Source: Streptomyces sp. NBC_01237 | GTDB lineage: Bacteria > Actinomycetota > Actinomycetes > Streptomycetales > Streptomycetaceae | Assembly (NCBI RefSeq): GCF_035917275.1 | Contig: NZ_CP108508.1 | Span: 3,658,001 to 3,722,000 of the forward strand | DNA length: 64,000 nucleotides | Reading direction: 5' to 3' | Shown here: piece by piece, positions 32,794 through 40,818 of the stretch | How positions within the stretch are numbered: position 1 is the stretch's first letter | Layout: every line of letters begins with the position of its first letter | Translations under genes and position numbers: made by a program | Notes under the pieces: model-generated | Database searches by the model: none | What the model was told of the DNA's origin: nothing | The model's input: only the letters and a program-made list of their open reading frames with translations

Positions 32794-34326
32794 TCAGTGC
32801 GCGACGACCGGGATCCTGAACTCCTCCTCGGCACCGGCCTCGGCACCGCCGTCCGGGCCGGTCGCACCGGACGAGCCCATTCCGGGACGACCGGTGTTGA
32901 TCATCACCGTCGCGATGGCGGAGGCGACAACGAGGATGCCGACCGCCCACCAGATCGCGCTGGCGAAACCGCTGACCATGGCCTGGAGCTCCAGGAGCTT
33001 CGGGTCGGTGGCGCGGGCGGCGTGATCGGCGACGTACGCCGTGGTGGCACCGGCCGCGATCGTGTTCAGCAGCGCGGTGCCGATGGCTCCGCCGACCTGC
33101 TGCGAGGTGTTGACCATCGCGGAGGCCACACCGGCGTCACGCGGCTCGATGCCGTGCGTGGCCAGGGACATGGCGGGCATGAAGGCCGTACCCATGCCGA
33201 GGCCGAGCAGCAGCTGGCCGGGCAGGATGACGCTCGCGTAGCTGGTGTCGATGTCCAGCTGGGTCAGGAAGAGCATGCCGACCGCGGCGACCAGGAAGCC
33301 CGGCCCCATCAGCAGACGCGGGGGCACACGGGTCATCAGCCGGGTGCCGATCTGGGTCGATCCGGTGATCATGCCCGCGATCATCGGGAGGAACGCGAAG
33401 CCGGTCTTGACCGGCGAGTACCCCTTCACGACCTGGAGGTAGTAGGTCAGGAACAGGAAGAGGCCGAACATCGCGATGACGGCGAGACCCAGCGAGAGGT
33501 AGACCCCGCCCCGGTTGCGTTCGGTCAGGACGCGCAGCGGCAGCAGCGGCGACTTCACCCGCGCCTCGGTCACGACGAAGGCCAGCAGCAGCGCCACGGC
33601 CGCGACGAACATGGAGACGGTCAGGGTGTCGGACCAGCCGGCCGACTCGGCGCGGGTGAAGCCGTACACCAGGGCGACCAGGCCGAGCGTGGACAGGACC
33701 ACACCGGGGATGTCGAGCGGCGAGCGGTTGCGGCTGCCGGACGGCTCACGGATGACGAAGTACGCGCCCGCCGCGGCGATCACGGCGAACGGGATGTTGA
33801 CGAAGAACGTCCAGCGCCAGTTCAGGTACTCGGTGAGGAAGCCGCCCAGGATCAGGCCGACCGCGCCACCGCCACCGGCGATCGCGCCGTAGATGCCGAA
33901 GGCCTTGGCGCGCTCCCGGGCATCGGTGAACATCACGGCGAGCAGCGAGAGCGCGGCCGGTGCGAGGAGGGCGCCGAAGACACCCTGGAGGGCGCGGGAG
34001 CCGAACATCATCGCCTCGCCCTGGGCCGCCCCGCCGAGCGCGGAGGCCAGCGCGAAGCCGATCAGGCCGACGACGAAGGTGCGCTTACGGCCCCAGAGGT
34101 CGGCGATGCGCCCGCCGAAGAGCAGAAGTCCGCCGAAGGCGAGCGCGTAGGCGGTGATGACCCACTGCTTGTTCCCCTCGGAGATGCCGAGATCCGTCTG
34201 GGCGGAGGGCAGCGCGATGTTCACGATGGTCGCGTCGAGGACGACCATCAGCTGGGCGAGCGCGATGAAGGCCAGTGCCTTCCAGCGACTTGGGTCGGGA
34301 AGCAGGGTGTCGGCCGTTTTTGACAT
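32794..34326 (-). CDS. DHA2-type MFS exporter under TetR control
   Basis: 510 residues with about 14 hydrophobic segments. WKALAFIALAQLMVVLDATIVNIALPSAQ is the DHA2 helix-1 motif, GGRIADLWGRKRTFVVG motif A, and GSRALQGVFGALLAPAALSLL precedes motif C. ATG 34326 was chosen because AGGTGG lies nine bases upstream; GTG 34338 is the alternative. It lies 285 bp downstream of a same-strand tetR gene, a usual pairing of a drug exporter with its repressor. Hydrophobic toxic compounds are the expected substrates. The last 35 residues are Gly/Ala/Glu-rich. Confidence 0.9.
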   Translation of the reverse strand: MSKTADTLLPDPSRWKALAFIALAQLMVVLDATIVNIALPSAQTDLGISEGNKQWVITAYALAFGGLLLFGGRIADLWGRKRTFVVGLIGFALASALGGAAQGEAMMFGSRALQGVFGALLAPAALSLLAVMFTDARERAKAFGIYGAIAGGGGAVGLILGGFLTEYLNWRWTFFVNIPFAVIAAAGAYFVIREPSGSRNRSPLDIPGVVLSTLGLVALVYGFTRAESAGWSDTLTVSMFVAAVALLLAFVVTEARVKSPLLPLRVLTERNRGGVYLSLGLAVIAMFGLFLFLTYYLQVVKGYSPVKTGFAFLPMIAGMITGSTQIGTRLMTRVPPRLLMGPGFLVAAVGMLFLTQLDIDTSYASVILPGQLLLGLGMGTAFMPAMSLATHGIEPRDAGVASAMVNTSQQVGGAIGTALLNTIAAGATTAYVADHAARATDPKLLELQAMVSGFASAIWWAVGILVVASAIATVMINTGRPGMGSSGATGPDGGAEAGAEEEFRIPVVAH

Positions 34327-34611
34327 GGGAGTAGCCACCTAAGGACGTGCGAGGACGTGGGAAGACGTCGCGTGGGTCGTGAGGGTGAGGTCGCGTGGGA
34401 GCGAGGTCGTCGGATCGTCAGCGGGGGTCGGGCAGGCACGCGGGCGTGCGCCACCCGTACGCGTGCGCGGGCATGCGCCTACGCGGTACGTGACGTCATG
34501 AGGTCGTCAAGGGGCACGGAGGCCGCACGCCGCAGGAATCCGGATCGGGACCGGGATCGCGATCGGGCCGGGCGACGGCTCTCGGGCCGGAAGGGTCAGA
34601 TGGGCACGGCG

Positions 34612-35274
34612 TCAGGAGCGACGCCGCAGGTCCTCCAAGGTCGCCGCCGATCCGGGCAGCTCCGAGCGGGCCGGGGCTTCCAGGCCGTCCAGGAACAGTT
34701 GCAGATGGCGGTGGGTGAACCGGTCGATGTCCGGGCAGGCGATGCCGGGCAGTGGCCGGGTGAGCTGGGAGAGGGCGACGAGTACGTCACCGACGGCGAT
34801 GTCGGTACGCAGCCGCCCCGCGGACATGGCGCGCCGCACGAGCCCTTCGACGGCCTCTTCGAGGCGCCGGCGCTCGGCGAGCAGTTCGGGGTGGTCCTTG
34901 TCGAAGACGCCGGAGAGCATCGGGCACAGGGCGCCGATCCGTTCGTCCGCGGCAGCGTGCACGAAGCGGCTGAGCGCGGCGAACGGGTCGGATTCCGCCG
35001 CGACGGCCTCCTCGGCCCGGTCGGTGGTCCGGGACGTGACCGCGAGGACGACCTCATGGGTCAGTGCCGCCCGGTCGGGGAAGTTCCGGTAGAGCGTGGC
35101 ATTGCCGACTCCGGCCCGGCGCGCGACATCGTCGAGCGGCACATCCGGCCCGAACTCGACGAACATCTCGCGTGCGGCCGTCACGATCCGTTCCCGGTTG
35201 CGCAGCGCGTCGGCCCGTGGACGGGGCGTACGGCGCGGGGCTGCCGATGCGGTGGTCTCGTCGACGGTCTGCAC
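34612..35274 (-). CDS. TetR family transcriptional regulator
   Basis: 220 residues from GTG 35274, which follows GAGGGAAGG; an upstream start at 35331 would run into the operator. The HTH is RERIVTAAREMFVEFGPDVPLDDVARRAGVGNATLYRNFPDRAALTHEV, a clean TetR_N domain. The C-terminal ligand domain holds SRFVHAAADERIGALCPMLS and is of the SACE_7040-like/AefR kind. The DHA2 exporter follows on the same strand. Two copies of one palindrome lie just upstream, so autoregulation of the tetR-exporter unit is likely. Confidence 0.92.
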   Translation of the reverse strand: MQTVDETTASAAPRRTPRPRADALRNRERIVTAAREMFVEFGPDVPLDDVARRAGVGNATLYRNFPDRAALTHEVVLAVTSRTTDRAEEAVAAESDPFAALSRFVHAAADERIGALCPMLSGVFDKDHPELLAERRRLEEAVEGLVRRAMSAGRLRTDIAVGDVLVALSQLTRPLPGIACPDIDRFTHRHLQLFLDGLEAPARSELPGSAATLEDLRRRS

Positions 35275-35321
35275 GACTACGGCCCTTCCCTCTGAGTATC
35301 CGGACGACCCCTCGGCGTAAC

Positions 35322-35378
35322 CGGGGACCATTTCCCCGCTTCATGGGGACACAGATGCAAACGGGGAGGTGCTCCCCG
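35322..35378. promoter_or_regulatory. Paired TetR operators, CGGGGA-N5-TCCCCG twice
   Basis: CGGGGACCATTTCCCCG (35322-35338) and CGGGGAGGTGCTCCCCG (35362-35378) share the same six-base arms and five-base spacer and are exactly 40 bases apart. They lie 48-104 bp upstream of the tetR start and 160 bp upstream of the divergent M6 protease gene. Confidence 0.7.
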
Positions 35379-35537
35379 GTTATTTCCGGCCATCATGTGA
35401 CCTACGCCACACCCTTCGGTCGGGAAATACCTCCGATCGGCGGCACCCAGCGAGCGGCGCCGCACGGCCCGGCAGAGGCTGATCGCCAGAGCGCAGCCAG
35501 GGGTCGGCCGGCTGCCGCGGACCCGAAGGCGCCTGAA

Positions 35538-36815
35538 ATGCAGCAGCCCCGCCACCGGATACGCAGACACCGTCGCCCCGCCGCACTCGCCGGAGCGACC
35601 GCCCTGGTCATCGCGGCCATGGCCACGGCCAGCTCCACCCTGCCCGTCCCCAGCCGCGCCTCGGCGGGCCCGGTGTCCACCGCGCAGGAGGCCGGCCACG
35701 GCCCCTGCCGCATCCCGGCCACCATGGGCGTACAGATGTCGGAGGGCATGCCGACCCCACCCGGTTACGCCCGCTCCACCGGCCGGGTCAGGGCCCTCAC
35801 CCTGATGATCGACTTCCCGGACGCGCCGGGGACCGAACCGGCGGCGGACCGGTTCGCGGAGTTCTTCCCGCAGACCTCGGACTGGTTCCGGACCAGCTCC
35901 TACGGCCGGCTCGACTACCGTCCCGAGGCCCCGGTGAAGACCTGGCTGAGGATGCCGCTGCCGTTCTCGGAGTACGGCATAGAGCGCGGCTCACCGTACG
36001 AACCGGGCTACCGCAAGCTCGTCAAGGACCTCGTCGCGACCGCCGACGCGAAGGTGGACTTCTCCGCGTACGACCTGGTCAACGTGCTGGTCACCCCGAA
36101 CGCCGGCCCCTCGGCGCTGGACACCGTGCTGTCGGTGACGTTCTCCGGCAACGACGACGCCCCGTACGCGGACGGGGTCCCGCTCGCCAACACCTCGTTC
36201 GTCTACAGCCGCCAGGACGACGGCTCCGGGTCGTACGCCGAGACGGGCTACCGCGTCCTGCCGCACGAGAACGGCCATGTCTTCGGGCTGCCCGACCTCT
36301 ACACCATGGAGGGCGGCGGCTCCGTCGGGCACTGGGACATCATGTCCGAGGACTGGGGGGCCAACAACGACTTCCTGGGCTGGCACAAGTGGAAGCTCGG
36401 CTGGCTCGACAACAGCCAGATCAGCTGCGCGTCCGGGCCTGGCACCAGCGACCACACCCTCGGCCCGCTGGCCACCGCGGGCGGCCCCAAGCTCGCCTTC
36501 GTGCCGCTGAGCGCCCAGTCCGGCTACGCGGTGGAGGTACGGACGCCCGCGGGCAACGACGAGGCGGTCTGCCGGCCCGGCGTCCTGATCTACAAGGTCA
36601 GCTCCGACGTGGACACCGGCCAGGGACCGGTCTCCGTCGCGGACAGCACCAAGGACAGCGGCGGCTGCACCCGGCGGCCCAATGTGCACGCGGAGCTGTC
36701 CGACGCGCCGTTCCGGCCCGGTGAGACGTTCACCGACCGGTCCAACGGCATACGCATATCCGTGCTCGACGAGGACTCGGCGGGCAACTACCGGATACGG
36801 GTCACCCGCCCCTGA
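35538..36815 (+). CDS. Secreted M6 family metalloprotease
   Basis: 425 residues. Residues 1-43 are a signal peptide: basic RHRIRRHRRP, then ALAGATALVIAAMATASS. The zinc site is HENGHVFGLPDLY near residue 245 (HExxH), followed by WDIMSEDWGANNDFLGWHKWKLGWLD, the conserved Met-turn region of M6 (immune-inhibitor-A-like) proteases. The C-terminal part holds CRPGVLIYKVSSDVD, typical of the family. It is probably a secreted zinc endopeptidase. ATG 35538 gives a proper signal peptide; the frame is open upstream but not convincing. It is divergent from tetR. Confidence 0.88.
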   Translation: MQQPRHRIRRHRRPAALAGATALVIAAMATASSTLPVPSRASAGPVSTAQEAGHGPCRIPATMGVQMSEGMPTPPGYARSTGRVRALTLMIDFPDAPGTEPAADRFAEFFPQTSDWFRTSSYGRLDYRPEAPVKTWLRMPLPFSEYGIERGSPYEPGYRKLVKDLVATADAKVDFSAYDLVNVLVTPNAGPSALDTVLSVTFSGNDDAPYADGVPLANTSFVYSRQDDGSGSYAETGYRVLPHENGHVFGLPDLYTMEGGGSVGHWDIMSEDWGANNDFLGWHKWKLGWLDNSQISCASGPGTSDHTLGPLATAGGPKLAFVPLSAQSGYAVEVRTPAGNDEAVCRPGVLIYKVSSDVDTGQGPVSVADSTKDSGGCTRRPNVHAELSDAPFRPGETFTDRSNGIRISVLDEDSAGNYRIRVTRP

Positions 36816-36917
36816 CCTCGGGAGCCGTGTGCGCCTTCCGGACCCTCCGGACCTCCTTCCGCACCTTCTGTTTCCCCCGCGCCTTCTGTTTCCCCCGCAC
36901 CTTCGGTTTCTTCCGCT

Positions 36918-38732
36918 CTACGGTCTCTTCCGCAGCCACGGTTTCTCCGGCTCCGCGCCCGCCACCAGGTCGCGGACCGGGCCGCGCAGCTCCCGCTTGA
37001 GGATCTTGCCGGTCGCGTTGCGGGGCAGCGGCTCATCGGTGAACAGCACATGGGCCGGCACCTTGAACGCGGCCAGGCCCCGCCCGACGGACTTCCGCAG
37101 CCCGCCCGCCGTGACCGTGGCACCGGCGCGCAGCCGGACGACGGCCGCGACCTCCTCCCCCAGCACCGGGTGCTCCACACCGAGCACCGCCGCGTCCTCG
37201 ACATCGGGGTGGTCGTGCAGCGCGGCCTCGACCTCGACGCAGTACACGTTCTCGCCGCCCCTGATCACCATGTCCTTGATCCGGTCGACCACCGCGACCC
37301 GCCCGTCACGCAGCACGGCGAGGTCACCCGTACGGAACCAGCCGCCGGTGAACGCCGCGGCCGTCGCCTCCTCGTCGCGCCAGTAACCCCGTACCAGCGC
37401 CTGACCGCGCAGCCACAGCTCACCGACCTCGCCCTCGGGCAGCGCCCCGCCCGACGGTCCGGCGATCCGCACCTCGGTGGTCGGGGTCGGGCGGCCGACG
37501 CTGCCGGGGTGGGCACGGTAGTCGGCGCCGAAGTTCGCCATGACCCCGCCGCTGGTCTCGGTGAGGCCGTAGCCGTTACGGGGCTCGATCCGCTCGCCGT
37601 AACGGGCGGTGAGCCGGGCGACCAGGTCGGGCGGGGCGGCGGCGCCACCGGTGTTGAGCATCGCCAGGCTCTCCAGACCGTCGCCCGTCGCCTCGGCGGC
37701 GGCGAGGAGCTGGAGGGCGGTGGCCGGTACTCCGGCGTAGTGCGTGACACGGTGCGCACGGATCAGCCGGAGCGCCTCGTCCACATCCCACTTGCGCATC
37801 AGCACGAGGGCGCCGCCCGCCGCCATCGCCGCGTAGAAACCGGTGAACGCGGCGACGTGGAAGAACGGGAACGTCATCAGGGTGACCGGCGAGGGCCCCA
37901 TCCCGGGGATGAGCCCGCGCCCCAGCGCCGAGGCCGCGGCGTGGAAGCGCGGGTTGAGGGCCGCCCCCGCCTGGGCGAGATGGGTGGCGACGGCACCCTT
38001 GGGGCGCCCGGTGGTGCCGGAGGTGTAGATGATCGTGGCGTCGTCCTCGGGCCGGATCTCCACATCGGGCGGCGCGGCCAGCGGATCGGGTGCGGGGAAG
38101 TCCTCGTACCGCTCGACACGCGCCTCGGCACCGCTCCCGGCGTGCGCCTCCCCGTGGAAGAGCACGACACGCGCCACGGTCCTCTCCGCCCAGCCCGCCA
38201 CCCGGGGCAGCCGCTCCCCGTCGACCAGGAGCACGCTCGGCTCGCAGTCGGCGAGGGCGTACGCGAACTCGTCCTCGGTCCACCAGGCGTTGAGCGGCAC
38301 CGCCACCAGACCGGCCAGCTGCACCGCCCAGAACGCGATCTGCCACTCGGGGTGGTTGCGCATCGCGACGACGGCCCGGTCCCCGGGGCGCAGCCCGTAG
38401 GTGTCGCTGAGCCGCCGCGCCAGGGCGCAGGAGGCGGCGAAGAACTCGGCGTACGAGTAGCTGCGCTCCCCCGCGATCAGGAACGGCCGGTCGCCGTACG
38501 CCCAGGTGGTCTCCACGAACTCCCGGAGCGTGCGCGGCCCGTCCGCGTAGACCAGCGGCCCGTGCTCGGCGCGCACGACGGCGAAGGGGGCACCGGGAGC
38601 GGTGAGGGAGGCTTCGATACGGGAGGTGGCGGAGGGGTCGGGCGGGGCGGGCGCGGGGGGCGACGGGGCAGGCGCGGGGCCGGTGGGCCGGGCGGCGGGA
38701 TCCGGGACGGGCAGCGGGTCGGTGTGCGGCAC
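36918..38732 (-). CDS. AMP-dependent acyl-CoA synthetase/ligase
   Basis: 604 residues of the ANL superfamily. After a 50-residue Pro/Ala-rich start come the P-loop TIIYTSGTTGRPKGAVATH (A3), the GYGLTETSGG segment (A5), ELWLRGQALVRGYWRDEEATAAAF, TGDLAVLRDGRVAVVDRIKDMVIRGGENVYCVEVE (A7/A8 hinge) and PRNATGKILKREL with the A10 lysine. It activates a carboxylic acid with ATP and joins it to CoA; medium- or long-chain fatty acids are most likely. GTG 38732 follows GAGAGG. A CAAGCGCTTG palindrome lies at the promoter. It is downstream of, and codirectional with, the sialic-acid ABC operon, 150 bp apart. Confidence 0.9.
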   Translation of the reverse strand: MPHTDPLPVPDPAARPTGPAPAPSPPAPAPPDPSATSRIEASLTAPGAPFAVVRAEHGPLVYADGPRTLREFVETTWAYGDRPFLIAGERSYSYAEFFAASCALARRLSDTYGLRPGDRAVVAMRNHPEWQIAFWAVQLAGLVAVPLNAWWTEDEFAYALADCEPSVLLVDGERLPRVAGWAERTVARVVLFHGEAHAGSGAEARVERYEDFPAPDPLAAPPDVEIRPEDDATIIYTSGTTGRPKGAVATHLAQAGAALNPRFHAAASALGRGLIPGMGPSPVTLMTFPFFHVAAFTGFYAAMAAGGALVLMRKWDVDEALRLIRAHRVTHYAGVPATALQLLAAAEATGDGLESLAMLNTGGAAAPPDLVARLTARYGERIEPRNGYGLTETSGGVMANFGADYRAHPGSVGRPTPTTEVRIAGPSGGALPEGEVGELWLRGQALVRGYWRDEEATAAAFTGGWFRTGDLAVLRDGRVAVVDRIKDMVIRGGENVYCVEVEAALHDHPDVEDAAVLGVEHPVLGEEVAAVVRLRAGATVTAGGLRKSVGRGLAAFKVPAHVLFTDEPLPRNATGKILKRELRGPVRDLVAGAEPEKPWLRKRP

Positions 38733-38744
38733 GGACGACCTCTC

Positions 38745-38754
38745 CAAGCGCTTG
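38745..38754. promoter_or_regulatory. CAAGCGCTTG palindrome upstream of the acyl-CoA ligase
   Basis: A perfect ten-base palindrome within CTCCAAGCGCTTGCTCAGT, 12-22 bp upstream of the start codon. Similar A-A-G-C-G-C-T-T cores are bound by TetR-type fatty-acid regulators in Actinobacteria. No such regulator is adjacent, so this is tentative. Confidence 0.35.
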
Positions 38755-38881
38755 CTCAGTAACCCGGCGACGCTATGCCCGCCTTTCTGCCCCGTCAAGG
38801 GAGCCGTTCGCGCCTCCGTCGGCCCTCGGCCCGCCCTCCATCACGCCTTCCCCTCCCCCGGCCCGTCCCGCCCGCGAGGGG

Positions 38882-39814
38882 TCAGACGTCCAGGCCCGCA
38901 CGCTTCAGGCAGGCGGCGATCGTCGCCGTCTCCTCCGCGTCCAGGCTGCGCATCGGCGGGCTCATCACGTTCGTCGTGATGACGCCGAGCAGCATCAGGG
39001 CCGTCTTGAACGCCCCGAGGCCGGCGGCGGTGGCCGACGCCGTGCCGGGGCGAGCGGCGCGGATGATGTCGAACAGCGCGACCAGCCGGTCCTGTTCGGC
39101 CTTCGCCGTCTCCCAGTCACCCCGTACCGCCGCCTCGTACAGCCGCACATAGCCGTGCGGATCCACATTGCCCAGACCCGGTACCGAGCCGTCGGCGCCG
39201 CTGAGCATCATCGCGTCGACCACCAGTTCATGGCCGGTGAGCAGGGAGAAGCCCGGCAGCTCGCGGGCACCGATGGCCAGGCGGCGGAACGAGCCGTCGT
39301 CGCCGCTGGAGTCCTTCACCCCGGCGATCACCCCGTCGGCGGCGAGCGGCAGCAGCAGTTCCGGGTCGAGCTTGCTGTGGACGCAGACCGGCACGTCGTA
39401 CGCGAGCAGCGGCAGGTCGACCGCGGCCGCGATGTCCCGGAAGTGGCGGTCGATCTCACTGCCGTGGGTGCGGGTGTAGAAGGGGGCGGTGGCGACCACC
39501 GCGTCGGCGCCGAGTCCGGCCGCCGCGCCGGCCCGCTCGATGGCCCGGTTGGTGGTCGTCTCGATGGCTCCGACGATGACGGGCACCTGGCCCGCCGCCG
39601 CGCCGGTGATCACCTCGATGACCTCGTCCTGCTGCGTCGGCGTCAGATAGGCGGTCTCGCCGGAGCTGCCGAGGGCGAAGAGTCCGCCGACACCGCCGTC
39701 GAGGAGATGGCCGACCACCCGCTCCAGGGAGGCCCTGTCGATGTCTCCGTCCGCCGTGAGCGGGGTGACGACGGGCGGGATCACGCCGGAGTACAGGGGA
39801 GTGCGGGCGGTCAT
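38882..39814 (-). CDS. N-acetylneuraminate lyase-like DapA/NanA family aldolase (copy 1)
   Basis: 310-residue class I aldolase of the DHDPS/NAL family. The glyoxylate-type loop is LFALGSSGETAYLT (G-x-x-G-E, near residue 48). The catalytic Tyr lies in LLAYDVPVCVHS and the Schiff-base Lys in IAGVKDSSGD (near residue 165). It is the last gene of the ABC transporter operon, starting four bases inside the ATPase gene (ATGA). Copy 2 at 50.5 kb is closely similar (both have FYTRTHG-EI, VHSKL, GLGNVDP/GIGNVDP). Neuraminate lyase (Neu5Ac to ManNAc + pyruvate) is inferred from the cluster; dihydrodipicolinate synthase or sugar-acid dehydratase/aldolase are alternatives. Confidence 0.82.
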   Translation of the reverse strand: MTARTPLYSGVIPPVVTPLTADGDIDRASLERVVGHLLDGGVGGLFALGSSGETAYLTPTQQDEVIEVITGAAAGQVPVIVGAIETTTNRAIERAGAAAGLGADAVVATAPFYTRTHGSEIDRHFRDIAAAVDLPLLAYDVPVCVHSKLDPELLLPLAADGVIAGVKDSSGDDGSFRRLAIGARELPGFSLLTGHELVVDAMMLSGADGSVPGLGNVDPHGYVRLYEAAVRGDWETAKAEQDRLVALFDIIRAARPGTASATAAGLGAFKTALMLLGVITTNVMSPPMRSLDAEETATIAACLKRAGLDV

Positions 39815-40818
39815 GCGGTGCTCCTTGCGGATGGTGCGGGGGCCGGGTCCCCGGTGAGGGACGCGGGGGTCTGGGGGTGGACGCAGTGCCAGCGGTGTTC
39901 GCCGGGCCCGACGGTCCCGACGGGGAAGACCGTGGCGCACGCGTCGTCCGCCTTCCAGCAGCGGGTGCGGAACGGGCAGCCGGACGGCGGGTTGGTGGCG
40001 GAGGGCACGGGGCCGGTGAGCACGATGCGTTCGGTGGTCTCCAGCAGGCTGGGCGTCGCCGAGAGCAGGGCCTCGGTGTACGGGTGCACGGGGGCACCCC
40101 CGACATCGGCCGCCCGGCCCTCCTCGACGATGCGGCCGAGGTAGAGGACGGCGATGCGGTCGGCGAGGTACCGCACGGTCTGGATGTCGTGCGAGATGAA
40201 CACCATGCCGAGGCCCAGGCGTTCGCGCAGGTCGACCAGGAGGTTGAGGACCTGGGCGCGTACGGAGACGTCGAGGGCGGAGGTCGGTTCGTCGGCGACG
40301 ATCAGTTCCGGTTCGAGGGCCAGGGCGCGGGCGATGGCCACGCGCTGGCGCTGACCGCCGGAGAGCTGACCGGGCAGCGCGGCGAGGGTGTGACCGGGCA
40401 GGCCGACCAGGTCGAGGAGTTCCTCGACCCGGGCCTCCCGCGAGGCGCGGGTGCCGCGCCGGTGCACATCCAGCGGGTCGCGCAGGATCTGACGGACGGT
40501 GAGCCGGGGGTTGAGGGCGGTGGACGGGTCCTGGAAGACCACGCCGACCGCCGAGCCGAAGTCGTCACGGCGCTCGGTCGCCGTCATCTCCCAGAGGTCG
40601 CGGCCATGGAAGCGGACCTGGCCCTCGGTGGGCCTCTGGAGTCCGGTCAGAACCCTGGCGAGGGTGGACTTGCCGCAGCCGGACTCGCCGACCAGGCCGA
40701 CGATCTCGCCGCGCTCGACCTCCAGGGTCGCGTCGGTGAGGGCGTGCACGGCATCGCGCCGGAAGACGCCTCCGCTGCGTGCCTTGTGGCGTACGTGGAC
40801 GCCGTCGAGCCTGATCAC
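39811..40818 (-). CDS. Oligopeptide-type ABC transporter ATPase (OppF-like)
   Basis: 335 residues. Walker A is GLVGESGCGKSTLARVLTG, the Q-loop VFQDPSTALNPRLTVRQIL, the signature LSGGQRQRVAIARALALEPELIVADEPTSALD (with Walker B), and the H-loop VFISHD. The C-terminal oligo_HPY region has CPFRTRCWKADDAC and a final HRWHCVHP. GTG 40818 overlaps the stop of the fused permease-ATPase gene (GTGA). It pairs with the ATPase half of that fusion to power one importer. By context the cargo is sialic acid or a related sugar rather than peptide, as for the SatABCD system of Haemophilus. Confidence 0.9.
   Translation of the reverse strand: MIRLDGVHVRHKARSGGVFRRDAVHALTDATLEVERGEIVGLVGESGCGKSTLARVLTGLQRPTEGQVRFHGRDLWEMTATERRDDFGSAVGVVFQDPSTALNPRLTVRQILRDPLDVHRRGTRASREARVEELLDLVGLPGHTLAALPGQLSGGQRQRVAIARALALEPELIVADEPTSALDVSVRAQVLNLLVDLRERLGLGMVFISHDIQTVRYLADRIAVLYLGRIVEEGRAADVGGAPVHPYTEALLSATPSLLETTERIVLTGPVPSATNPPSGCPFRTRCWKADDACATVFPVGTVGPGEHRWHCVHPQTPASLTGDPAPAPSARSTA

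Noticed and set aside
34480..34500. TGACGTCA palindrome between tetR and the exporter gene
   Set aside because: An eight-base palindrome alone is too short to be significant, and the paired operators upstream of tetR explain the regulation better.
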